Source: Verrucomicrobiota bacterium (GTDB lineage Bacteria; Verrucomicrobiota; Verrucomicrobiia; Verrucomicrobiales; Akkermansiaceae). From it: a DNA stretch of 31,134 nucleotides. Each line of letters starts with the position of its first letter. Within the stretch, counting starts at the first letter, position 1. Position numbers and translations under genes: made by a program. This document shows, piece by piece, positions 15,777 through 23,210 of this stretch. Location of the stretch: NCBI GenBank assembly GCA_008932955.1, contig WBXE01000004.1:1-31134 (forward strand), read 5' to 3'. The notes under the pieces are model-generated. The model was not told the DNA's origin. It was given only the letters and a program-made list of their open reading frames with translations, and searched no databases.

Positions 15777-16040
15777 GCCTGTAGCACGCCTGCCAGCCAC
15801 TGGCAACCCCGGGATTTGGCGTGCCATGTGGTTGCCGCGCCTCGCGGCAGCCTGTGCTGGCGGCGTCCCGCCGCCAGTGCCTCTGCGGCTTGCGGCCCGA
15901 CATGCGATCTCTATCACCTTCTCCTCGAGCGCCGACACACGCCGGCTAAAGCCAGCGCTCCTTGCTTCCGCGCCCCGCTTCCTAATTGCTGTCACTCGCC
16001 ACTTGGCAAGGGCGTTGCGCAGGCCACGGTGCCTCCATCA
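15777..16040. repeat. Intergenic hairpin repeats between MFS gene and sppA
   Basis: A perfect 9-bp stem with a three-base loop (CTGGCGGCG-TCC-CGCCGCCAG) lies at 15857-15877, flanked by GTG and TGC. It closely resembles the hairpin at 26543-26570. Nearby are CTCGCGGCAG, GCGGCTTGCGGC and a segment with GCCGGCTAAAGCCAGCGC (about 15942-15960), which give weaker stems. Nothing else recognisable was seen in the gap. Confidence 0.6.
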
Positions 16041-17615
16041 TCACGCCTCCTCGCGGCCATCCTCGTGCACTTGGATGTGCTTGCGGAAAACATACGCTCC
16101 CACCGGCGTGATGAGTGCCATGCCGCCGACGACCATCCACATCACCTCAGAATGGCGCGGACCGGTCTCCGGGCAGAATTGCTGCAACAGCCAACCCGAT
16201 AGGGCTCCGGCTACCAGCTTGGCACCGAAATATGGCAACATCGACAGCGACATGTAGGACGCCTCTTGGCCGTGCGGCGCGATGGCTGCGGAGTATTCAT
16301 ATAAGCGCGGCGACCACAGCGCTTCGCCGATGGATAGAAACACGATGAACATGAATATCGAGATATACAGCGGATTGACCGCGCCTGCCACCCCGAGCCA
16401 TTGATGGACTAACACATCGCCGAGCCAGCCATCGGCCAGCGCTTGGAACCAGCGCGGCGGCAACGCAATGAAAAATACCGACAAGGCCGAGATCAGGCTG
16501 CCCACTGTGACCATCCGATAGGCGGTGACTTTTTGGGTGAGCACCCCGCAAATGGGCACCAGCACCAGGATGAGCACGGAGTTGAGCATGCCGCTGATGT
16601 GCGCAAAAGGCGCGCCGGGCCCGAGTTCGCGGATGCCATACTTGGGAAATAGATAGGTCAACTGGAAGAAAATCATCCGCACGCCGACGACCAGGGTCAT
16701 GAAGATGAGAAATCGATAGAACGCGGGTTGGCGCCACAGACCAGCGAAGATTGAGGCGGTCTTCACCGCGGTTTCTTTGCAACTCGTCCACAGGTTCAGC
16801 GCCCACGATGCGCCTTGCTGCCCGCTTGCTTGGCGGGGAGTGATGGTTACGCCGGTTTCGGTCATCTCCACGCCGTCGCGCAGGAAAAACCAAACCAGTA
16901 GAAACCCCGGCACTGTGAATACCGCTCCGAGAAAAATTAGCGCGCGGTAGGAACTTAATTCCATGCCGAGAATCGGCAGCGTCCAGTGGCCGTGTTCACC
17001 TAGACCCAGCGGTAGCCACGAGAAATCAATCGAGCCGAATGTCCGCCCAAACAGGGAAATAACCCAGGTGCCAGGGCGTTCGGAGCCGCGCACATTGTCA
17101 AAAATGCCGTCACCGCAGGCAAAGCCCAGATTCATCAGAGCATAGTACAGCGAGAACGCCACCGACCGCTGCGCCGCGTTGGAAAATTTTTTCACCGCGG
17201 CAATCATCACCGGCACCATCAGCGCGATGCCGACGGCCTGCAGATAGAGCCCGAACGGCAGCACCAGCCAGCGGTTGAGCGTGACTATCATCACGCAGCG
17301 TGCTGTTAGACAAATGGCGAAACCCAGTAAAAACGTCCGGCGGATGCCGATGGCATCGGTTAGCGAGCCGACCAGCACGGTGATAAGCGTCATGATGGCC
17401 GACCAGGTGGCGATCCAGGTGCCGGCTTTCACATCGGAGAACCCCAGATCATAGGACAGCCAGAGTGTTAGGACGCCGGCGGCACCGCACTTGTAGGCGA
17501 GGTTTTCCAAAATATAGGCACCGTAGATGATCCACAACTCGCGCGGCGCACTGCGCAGCACGGTGAATTTTTTCAAGAACGCCGCGGCGTGGGATGGGGC
17601 TGGAGAGTTAGACAT
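16041..17615 (-). CDS. MFS transporter, POT/PTR2-like
   Basis: This 524-aa integral membrane protein has about 12-14 hydrophobic helices. The first helix, ELWIIYGAYILENLAYKCG, and the following GVLTLWLSYDLG resemble the start of proton-dependent oligopeptide (POT) transporters, but the diagnostic ExxER of that family is not present. A charged loop lies near the middle (LRDGVEMTETGVTITPRQ). Helices such as GGMALITPVGAYVF and a basic C-terminus (HIQVHEDGREEA) close the protein. The ATG at 17615 is preferred to a TTG at 17681. The upstream gap holds the nested palindrome at 17720-17838. Substrate cannot be told from sequence; peptide, nucleoside or sugar are all possible. Confidence 0.8.
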   Translation of the reverse strand: MSNSPAPSHAAAFLKKFTVLRSAPRELWIIYGAYILENLAYKCGAAGVLTLWLSYDLGFSDVKAGTWIATWSAIMTLITVLVGSLTDAIGIRRTFLLGFAICLTARCVMIVTLNRWLVLPFGLYLQAVGIALMVPVMIAAVKKFSNAAQRSVAFSLYYALMNLGFACGDGIFDNVRGSERPGTWVISLFGRTFGSIDFSWLPLGLGEHGHWTLPILGMELSSYRALIFLGAVFTVPGFLLVWFFLRDGVEMTETGVTITPRQASGQQGASWALNLWTSCKETAVKTASIFAGLWRQPAFYRFLIFMTLVVGVRMIFFQLTYLFPKYGIRELGPGAPFAHISGMLNSVLILVLVPICGVLTQKVTAYRMVTVGSLISALSVFFIALPPRWFQALADGWLGDVLVHQWLGVAGAVNPLYISIFMFIVFLSIGEALWSPRLYEYSAAIAPHGQEASYMSLSMLPYFGAKLVAGALSGWLLQQFCPETGPRHSEVMWMVVGGMALITPVGAYVFRKHIQVHEDGREEA

Positions 17616-17719
17616 GATGAGGCTCAGCCGAGGATTCGGGGGAAACGCGCCGGACGCAAGGCCGAAACGTGGGCTTTTCAAGCCGAAAACCGAAATTGAA
17701 CCCCTGCAATGAGAATGAA

Positions 17720-17838
17720 AACCACAGATTACACAGATTACACGGATTTTTTGGTATTGAATATTTCACCGTTTGCAACTTCGCAGAAGTTGCAAATGGA
17801 ACCTCTTTCAATCTGTGTAATCCGTGTAATCTGTGGTT
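17720..17838. repeat. 119-bp nested palindrome with 9-bp-period arms
   Basis: The 29-base left arm (17720-17748; AACCACAGATTACACAGATT, then ACACGGATT) pairs with the right arm (17810-17838) at 27 of 29 positions. Each arm is made of 9-mers (CACAGATTA, CACAGATTA, CACGGATT). The centre holds a second perfect hairpin, TTTGCAACTT-CGCAG-AAGTTGCAAA, at 17772-17796. It lies between the end of the permease gene (17880) and the start of the MFS gene (17615), both on the minus strand. It may act as a terminator or be a non-autonomous mobile repeat. Partial copies occur at 4940-4962 and 10532-10558. Confidence 0.85.
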
Positions 17839-17879
17839 AATCTATCCGACTGCCAGAATCCGGCCTCGGAGTTCGGAAT

Positions 17880-19067
17880 TCAATGGCTGTAGTGATTGAT
17901 CAACCAGCCGATGAGCAACACCTGCGGGGTGGAGATGAGCGGCAAGGCCAGGCTGGCCTTCCACGACAGCGTCGTGGCCCGCAAGCTCAATAGTTCGGTG
18001 TAATCGGTGGCGGCACCCGCCATCAAAAACACAAAGGCGTTGCCCGGCGCATGCGCCCGGGTCAGCAAATCCGCCGCAATCGGCGACGAGCCTTCCGAAC
18101 AAACTTCTAATAATGTGGTGGCCACCAGCGTCAGGAACATCCCGCCGAGAGTCGGTCCGAATGCGTGTTCGAACCACGTTTCAGGGACAAAAGCCCGCAG
18201 CAGTCCCGTTAGAACGAAGCCAAACAAGATCCAGCGCAGCACCATCCGCGAGCCGCCCAAGCCTTCCATCGCCAGCCGCGAATAATTCTCAACGCTAGGT
18301 TTCAACGATCGCAACACGCCGCGCAGGGCGGGGCCCTTGCGGTAACCGGCGGGCAGCAGCACCGCGTTGGGGTTCGTTGGAAGTTGGCCGGCAGCCACCA
18401 GCCGCTCGGTAATCCACCCGGTGATGAGTGCCACCCCAATCGACAGCAAGATGAACATGCCCATCCACCCCCAGCCAATCAGCGAGGCCAAGATCAGCGT
18501 GAGCGAGAGCGAATTCCACGGGCTGGCTATCAGAAAGGCCACCGTCTGGCCCAGCGATGCCCCGCGTTTGTACAAACTCATTCCCACCATCAATATCCCG
18601 TGGTTGCATAAGTCCAGCGCCACCCCGGCGGCCACCGCTCGCAGCAACCCGTTGAGGCTGCCGCTACGCCCGAGTAGCGCCGCTACCAGTTCGCTAGGCA
18701 CCCGCCCGATGACCGCCACCGCCACAATCCCCAGACCCAGGCTCCACCACGTCCGCACCAACATCTCATAACAGGTGTGTCCGAAAATGTGTAGCCACCC
18801 CGGCGCGCCAGTTAGAAAATGCCCGGCTAGACCCAGCATGAAAAACGCGGCCGAGCCCCACAGCAGCCAGTCCGGCCGCCGCCGCGCCGCGCCGCCACCG
18901 CAGCACGTTCCGCCCGCCGGAACCTTCGGCCCGCAGCAGGAGAGCGGCTCTAGTGTTAGGTCGGCGGCGGCCCGTGCCGGCGGAGTCAAGCGCAGCAAGG
19001 ACCGTCGCAGCGCGCGGCGCTCGCGGTCAGCGTCCGACGGCGGGGTGGGGGAGTTGCTGGAGGACAT
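17880..19067 (-). CDS. UPF0718 (ArsP-like) permease
   Basis: This 395-aa membrane protein resembles the UPF0718/DUF318 permeases, which include the organoarsenical exporter ArsP and SO_0444-type metal efflux proteins. The second repeat carries LLEVCSEGSSPIAADLLTRA, then GNAFVFLMAGAATDYTELLSL, very typical of the SO_0444 branch. In the first repeat the usual CxCG-type motif is LCNHGILMVGMSLYKRGAS, followed by FLIASPWNSLS. The cytosolic N-terminus is unusual: after a basic stretch it has SCCGPK and GTCCGGG (Cys44-45, Cys55-56), a likely soft-metal or metalloid site. About eight to ten helices follow. It starts at the ATG at 19067; a partial duplicate of this 5' end lies upstream at 19150-19224. 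Export of a thiophilic metal or metalloid is inferred. Confidence 0.84.
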   Translation of the reverse strand: MSSSNSPTPPSDADRERRALRRSLLRLTPPARAAADLTLEPLSCCGPKVPAGGTCCGGGAARRRPDWLLWGSAAFFMLGLAGHFLTGAPGWLHIFGHTCYEMLVRTWWSLGLGIVAVAVIGRVPSELVAALLGRSGSLNGLLRAVAAGVALDLCNHGILMVGMSLYKRGASLGQTVAFLIASPWNSLSLTLILASLIGWGWMGMFILLSIGVALITGWITERLVAAGQLPTNPNAVLLPAGYRKGPALRGVLRSLKPSVENYSRLAMEGLGGSRMVLRWILFGFVLTGLLRAFVPETWFEHAFGPTLGGMFLTLVATTLLEVCSEGSSPIAADLLTRAHAPGNAFVFLMAGAATDYTELLSLRATTLSWKASLALPLISTPQVLLIGWLINHYSH

Positions 19068-19100
19068 GGGGTGTTAGAGGTGGTCTGGAAATTGGGGAGC

Positions 19101-19248
19101 GCCGGCGTCTCGCCGGCTGTGTTCGGTATCTTGCCGAACACTCTTCTGCGAATGCGCAGCGCAACGCGCAGAGCTCGCGGTCAGCGCCTGGCGGCGGTGG
19201 AGTGGGGTTGGCAGCGGCGAGCAAGGAACGACACTTGCCAAGTGTCGT
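19101..19248. repeat. Cluster of three hairpins upstream of the permease gene
   Basis: There are three separate perfect stems: GCCGGCG-TCT-CGCCGGC (19101-19117), GTGTTCGG/CCGAACAC (19119-19141) and ACGACACTT-GCC-AAGTGTCGT (19228-19248). They have unrelated stem sequences but the same short-loop layout as the array at 29-172. The rest of the 311-base gap to mpl (19068-19378) holds the partial duplicate of the permease 5' end and GC-rich sequence without a recognisable gene. Confidence 0.65.
19150..19224 (-). pseudogene. Partial duplicate of the permease N-terminal coding sequence
   Basis: Read on the minus strand, this stretch encodes MLAAANPTPPPPGADRELCA followed by LRCAF. The permease begins MSSSNSPTPPSDADRERRA followed by LRRSLL. 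PTPP, ADRE and ALR are shared in the same order. At DNA level a 14-base identity, GCTCGCGGTCAGCG, occurs at 19019-19032 and 19173-19186. The copy begins at a TTG and soon loses similarity, so it is likely a relic of a small tandem duplication. A chance match of a Pro/Ala/Arg-rich segment cannot be excluded. Confidence 0.45.
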
Positions 19249-19378
19249 GTGAAGGAGGCCGGTAGAGGATAGCGGATGGAGATGCGGGCAGGGGCTTTGC
19301 GGTCACGCTTCATCGGCGCTGCGGCCCCAGGCGCGCAGGCACGGCCTGCGCAGCGGCTTGCAAGGCAGCGCAACGCTC

Positions 19379-20770
19379 TCACACTGGTTCGAGTGCGGTG
19401 AGAAGTTTCTGATGGATGCCGCCGAAGCCGCCGTTGGAGAGTACGGCGATGACGTCGCCGGGGCGCGCAGCGCTGGTCACTTGCTGCAAGATTTGCTCGA
19501 TTTCGGTTAGGTACCACCCTTGGCCGCCATGACGGGTGATATCGGCGGCGAGTTTAAGCGGATCGAGGCGGTCGTTCGCGGGGATTTTGTGCAGGTCGGG
19601 GATGGCGGAGACAATCGCGCAGTCGGCGGTGGCCAGGGCCTCGGCCAATTCGTGTTGGAATATCGCGCGGCGAGTCGTATTGCTGCGCGGCTCAAACAGC
19701 ACCCACAATCGGGCCCCCGGGAAGCGCTGGCGCAGGCTCTGCACCGCCAAGCGGATCGCCGTGGGATGATGGGCGAAGTCGTCGATCACGCTGATGCCGT
19801 TGACCTCGCCGCGTAGTTCTTGGCGGCGGGCCACGCCGTCAAACGCTTCCAGTCCGGCGCGGATCTCCGCAGCACTCAAGCCGGCAAAGGCTGCCGCGGC
19901 CGCTGCCATCGCCGCGTTGCGCACGTTGAACTCGCCGGTCATGCGCAGCGAATACGCCTCCCCGCCAAGCGTGAAGGAACTACGAGAGCTCTCGTAGTTG
20001 GTGTTTTCTATCAGCAGCCCGCAGCCCGCATCAAAGCCCACGCTGGTCACCGGGCAGGGCGCGCCGACGGCCACTGCCAGGCAGTTGGCATCGTCGCCAT
20101 TGATGAAGGCGCGGCCGCCGCGCGGCACGATGTTGAGCAGGCGGCGGAAACTCAGCTTGATTTCGTCGAGCGAGTCATAGATATCCGCGTGGTCGAACTC
20201 GATGTTATTGATGACCACGCACTCCGGAAGGTAGTGCAGAAACTTCGAGCGCTTGTCGAAAAATGCCGTGTCGTATTCGTCGCCTTCCAACACGGTGAAG
20301 GGCGAATCAGTGAAATGCGCGCCACAGCCAAGATTGCTAGGTAGGCCGCCGATCATAAACCCGGGGTCGCGTCCAGCGTGACGCAGCAGCCACGCGAGCA
20401 TCGATGCGGTGGTGGTTTTACCGTGCGTGCCACTGACCACCAGGTTGCGTTTGCCGCGCAGGAAATACTCCTTGAGCAACTCCGGCAGCGATTGATAGAG
20501 CAACTTGCGGTCCAGCGCGGCTTCCGCCTCCGGGTTGCCGCGCGAAATGGCGTTGCCGATGATGACCACCTCCGCATCGGCCGGAATGTGGTCCTCGTGG
20601 TAGCCTTCGCTCAGGACAATGCCCGCGCCGCGGAGGAAATCCGACATCGGCGGATAGATGCCGGCGTCCGAGCCGCTGACGGTGTAGCCGCGTTGTTGCA
20701 TGGCGGCGGCGACGGCGCCCATGGCAGTGCCACAGATGCCGGTGAAGTGGAAGCGGGTCTTGTCGGACAT
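19379..20770 (-). CDS. mpl: UDP-N-acetylmuramate:tripeptide ligase Mpl
   Basis: Mpl recycles murein by joining L-Ala-gamma-D-Glu-meso-DAP to UDP-MurNAc with ATP, in the cytoplasm. It is a Mur ligase of 463 aa (E. coli 457). The N-terminal Rossmann motif FTGICGTAMGAVA is followed by the ATP P-loop VSGTHGKTTTASML. EGDEYDTAFFDKRSKF is the mark that separates Mpl from MurC, and INNIEFDHADIY follows. The C-terminal domain carries DDFAHHPTAI and FEPRSNTTRR. The ATG at 20770 lies 11 bases after the stop of the HAD gene, so the two are probably co-transcribed. A TTG at 20785 would overlap that stop. MurC is the only serious alternative and is less likely. Confidence 0.94.
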   Translation of the reverse strand: MSDKTRFHFTGICGTAMGAVAAAMQQRGYTVSGSDAGIYPPMSDFLRGAGIVLSEGYHEDHIPADAEVVIIGNAISRGNPEAEAALDRKLLYQSLPELLKEYFLRGKRNLVVSGTHGKTTTASMLAWLLRHAGRDPGFMIGGLPSNLGCGAHFTDSPFTVLEGDEYDTAFFDKRSKFLHYLPECVVINNIEFDHADIYDSLDEIKLSFRRLLNIVPRGGRAFINGDDANCLAVAVGAPCPVTSVGFDAGCGLLIENTNYESSRSSFTLGGEAYSLRMTGEFNVRNAAMAAAAAAFAGLSAAEIRAGLEAFDGVARRQELRGEVNGISVIDDFAHHPTAIRLAVQSLRQRFPGARLWVLFEPRSNTTRRAIFQHELAEALATADCAIVSAIPDLHKIPANDRLDPLKLAADITRHGGQGWYLTEIEQILQQVTSAARPGDVIAVLSNGGFGGIHQKLLTALEPV

Positions 20771-20781
20771 GCGGTGGGGGA

Positions 20782-21663
20782 TCAAAAAGTCGGGGCGGGC
20801 ACCGTGGCGTGGTCGCGCTCATCGATGCGGCGGCGCAGGATGCGTTCGGCGATTTCGCGGACCATTTCGGCGAGCAGCAGCCAGAGGTGGGAGCCTTCGC
20901 GGTAATCGGCGGGGGCGATGTGTTTGACGCGTCCGGCATGGCTGCAAAGTTGGAAGCTCTTGCGGAACGAGCGGCCGCTGGGGTCCTCGGGATTGTACAC
21001 CGCGATGCCGTGGCCGCCATTGCGGTTCATCACCGTGAAGCAGGGCACATCCGTCGGTCCGTCGCCCACGTAGACCATGTTTTCAAACGGGATGGGCCGC
21101 AAGTCCACCGGCATGTGGTCATTGACGTCCTGCTCGTAGCTGAGCATGCCCTTGTTGATGCGAAACAAAAACTGGGTCTTGGTGGTGTGCGAAATGGCGC
21201 GTTTGGGAAAACTAATGCGGCCTTCGGCATCCTCGCCGAACTCGCAGCCGAAGATTGCTTTGACGTAGGGCTGGAGGCGTGAACCGTCTAGCAGGGCTTT
21301 GAGGCCCGAGGAAATGATATAGTGCTCGACCTTGATGCCGGCGGCCTCGTGTTCGGCGCTGAGGCATTTGGCCGGCAGTGCTTCAAACAATTCCGGCAGG
21401 CCCGGGAAAAACCGCAGCCCGGCACCCAAGCTAGTGAGCCTTGCGTTGGTCACCCGGTCCATACTTAGGTAGTCTAGCAGGCATTTCATATACGCCAGTT
21501 CGCCGTCCCACTGCTGGTTGCGCACCAGGGCGTTGCAGCGCTGCCAGAATTGCACCGGGTCGATTCCAAACTCTGGTAACAGCACATCATCCTGCATGTA
21601 CAGCGGGCTCAGCGTCTGATCGTAGTCGTAAATCAGTGCTATGATGTTTTGAGGGGTGGCCAT
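20782..21663 (-). CDS. HAD-superfamily phosphatase
   Basis: The 293-aa soluble protein has the HAD motifs in order. Motif I is YDYDQTLSP, with nucleophile Asp13 and general acid Asp15. Motif II is IISSGLKAL, a Lys in KTQFLFRINKG may serve as motif III, and motif IV is VYVGDGPTDVPCF near residue 200. The cap between motifs I and II is all-helical (FWQRCNALVRNQQWDGE). The layout is that of phosphoserine-phosphatase-like members, but no substrate can be given. The start is the ATG at 21663, since an upstream start at 21714 only adds unconserved sequence. It is followed at 11 bases by mpl and preceded by the alcohol dehydrogenase at 57 bases; a small palindrome (GCAAGC-CT-GCTTGC) lies in that gap. 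Confidence 0.86.
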   Translation of the reverse strand: MATPQNIIALIYDYDQTLSPLYMQDDVLLPEFGIDPVQFWQRCNALVRNQQWDGELAYMKCLLDYLSMDRVTNARLTSLGAGLRFFPGLPELFEALPAKCLSAEHEAAGIKVEHYIISSGLKALLDGSRLQPYVKAIFGCEFGEDAEGRISFPKRAISHTTKTQFLFRINKGMLSYEQDVNDHMPVDLRPIPFENMVYVGDGPTDVPCFTVMNRNGGHGIAVYNPEDPSGRSFRKSFQLCSHAGRVKHIAPADYREGSHLWLLLAEMVREIAERILRRRIDERDHATVPAPTF

Positions 21664-21720
21664 CGGGGCACCAGCCAAGCAAGCCTGCTTGCCTACGACA
21701 AGCAGCAAATCCAAAATCCG

Positions 21721-22743
21721 TTACAGGTCGATCATCACCTTCATGAGCTTGTCGGCGTTTTCCCCGATGTAGGTGTAGGCATTGAGGAACTGCTCGAAGG
21801 GGAAATGCTTGGAGATGAGGGGGGAAAGGATGATTTGGCCTTGGGCAATGAGTGCGGCCGCCTCGATGTAATCCTCATGCCGATACATCATGGAACCGAA
21901 GACATTGAGCTCGTGCTCTCCGACAAAATACATGTTGATGGTGGGATTCTTGGCATAGACGCCGAGAATGACCACTTCGCCGCCCTTTTCGACGTTGCCT
22001 ATCAAGGTGTCGAGGGATGCCTGGACGCCGGCCGCTTCAAAGCCCACTTGGAAGCCCTCGCTACCGAACACCGCCTCGGCGCCTTCCTTAAAGGAGGTGT
22101 GCAGAATGTTGAGGGTGTGCTCAATGCCGCATTCCTTGGCCTTTTGTAGTTTGAAATCCATCACATCGGTGATGAGTACTTTGTTGGCACCGCGTTGTTT
22201 GGCAAATTGCGCCACCAGATTGCCGATGGTGCCGGCCCCCGAAACGACCACATTTTTGCCTTGGAGGCTGGATGCGCGGGCGGTGGAATGTGCGCCCACG
22301 GCGGCCGGCTCGATCATGGCCCCCTGTTCAAAGCTCATGGAATCTGGGAAGACAACCAATCGGTCTTCGGGAACCACGAAATACTCCTGGGCCACGCCAG
22401 GTGCCTGGAACCCCTGCACCTTGAGTTCTTGGCAGGCATTGTACTGGCCGCGCAGGCAGGGGCCGCACTTGCCGCAGACCAACTGTGGCCGCGCCGTGGC
22501 TCGCTGGCCAACCTTGGCCGTGGTCACCGCCGCACCAATCGCTTCGATCGTCGCCGAGTATTCATGCCCCTGTACGACCGGGTAGGGGGTGGCCGGGTGC
22601 TCGCCGTGGAAGACATGGATATCCGATCCACATACGCCAATGCGTTGAATCTTCAGCAAAATTTCGTTGGGGGCCAATGGGCCGGGGGGGGCTACGTCGC
22701 GGTACTCGATGATACCGGGCGAGGTCATGATGGCTTGTTTCAT
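21721..22743 (-). CDS. Zinc-dependent alcohol/polyol dehydrogenase (MDR family)
   Basis: A 340-aa medium-chain dehydrogenase that would oxidise a secondary alcohol or polyol with NAD(P). Catalytic zinc ligands are Cys38 (GVCGSD) and His60-Glu61 (GHEYSATIE). The structural zinc loop CGKCGPCLRGQYNAC has all four cysteines. The Rossmann motif SGAGTIGNLVAQFAKQ ends in LITDVMDFKLQKA; the Asp favours NAD over NADP. It resembles sorbitol, L-iditol and threonine dehydrogenases. The start is the ATG at 22743, 35 bases after rbsD, with a TATAAT box in that gap, so it may also have its own promoter. The neighbouring mutarotase and aldo/keto reductase suggest a sugar or polyol substrate (inference). Confidence 0.9.
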   Translation of the reverse strand: MKQAIMTSPGIIEYRDVAPPGPLAPNEILLKIQRIGVCGSDIHVFHGEHPATPYPVVQGHEYSATIEAIGAAVTTAKVGQRATARPQLVCGKCGPCLRGQYNACQELKVQGFQAPGVAQEYFVVPEDRLVVFPDSMSFEQGAMIEPAAVGAHSTARASSLQGKNVVVSGAGTIGNLVAQFAKQRGANKVLITDVMDFKLQKAKECGIEHTLNILHTSFKEGAEAVFGSEGFQVGFEAAGVQASLDTLIGNVEKGGEVVILGVYAKNPTINMYFVGEHELNVFGSMMYRHEDYIEAAALIAQGQIILSPLISKHFPFEQFLNAYTYIGENADKLMKVMIDL

Positions 22744-22768
22744 AGGGTATGTTCTGACTGTGGAATTT

Positions 22769-22774
22769 ATTATA
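22769..22774 (-). promoter_or_regulatory. Candidate -10 box upstream of the dehydrogenase
   Basis: TATAAT on the minus strand, within TTAGTATAATAAATTCC, lies 25 bases before the ATG at 22743, in an AT-rich pocket unusual for this GC-rich window. No matching -35 was found. It would give a short leader of about 20 bases. Confidence 0.35.
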
Positions 22775-22778
22775 CTAA

Positions 22779-23195
22779 TCACTTTTCGCAATACCACCTG
22801 GGGCCGGCACCCGACACCAGGATCACATTGGCATACGCGGTGAAATCCCCGGTGCGGATGACTGCCTTGACTTTGCTGCTTAGTTCTTTGATCTGTGGAT
22901 GGGTGACGATTTCCACGGGGATATCCGCGCCTAACAAGGCTGTGATGTTGTCGTACAAGCTCGGGCTTACCTCCGGGGTCTTGTCGGCGAAGATGAGCTT
23001 TTCGACCGAGAAGAACTTTTTCAGAACCTGCAAGGTGTCGATGACCATCGGACAGTTTTCGGTGAGCGAGATATCCACCACATCGGCGTGCTTGGGGATG
23101 GCGAAGCCGGCATCCACGACCATGAGCATATCGCCGTGACCCTGCTCTGAGAGCAGCCTGGCCAACTCGCGGTTGATGATTCCTATTTCTTGCAT
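22779..23195 (-). CDS. RbsD-family sugar mutarotase (D-ribose pyranase-like)
   Basis: RbsD/FucU proteins catalyse pyranose-furanose or anomer interconversion of free sugars. The 138-aa product has the family's N-terminal GHGDMLMVVDAGFAIP, where the His is catalytic. Its C-terminal IRTGDFTAYANVILVSG corresponds to the RTGE-TPYANI motif of RbsD rather than the FucU tail. The C-terminus continues GAGPRWYCEK, a little beyond the usual end. The start is the ATG at 23195, 15 bases after the aldo/keto reductase stop. No ribokinase or ABC transporter is nearby, so ribose import is not implied. It probably supplies the preferred anomer to a neighbouring dehydrogenase. Confidence 0.9.
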   Translation of the reverse strand: MQEIGIINRELARLLSEQGHGDMLMVVDAGFAIPKHADVVDISLTENCPMVIDTLQVLKKFFSVEKLIFADKTPEVSPSLYDNITALLGADIPVEIVTHPQIKELSSKVKAVIRTGDFTAYANVILVSGAGPRWYCEK

Positions 23196-23210
23196 GGATT
23201 TGTTAGTTTT

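Noticed and set aside
15777..15995. Possible 73-residue N-terminal extension of SppA
   Set aside because: The extension is translated hairpin repeat, strongly basic and unlike any SppA N-terminus; the hydrophobic anchor begins at the ATG at 15776.
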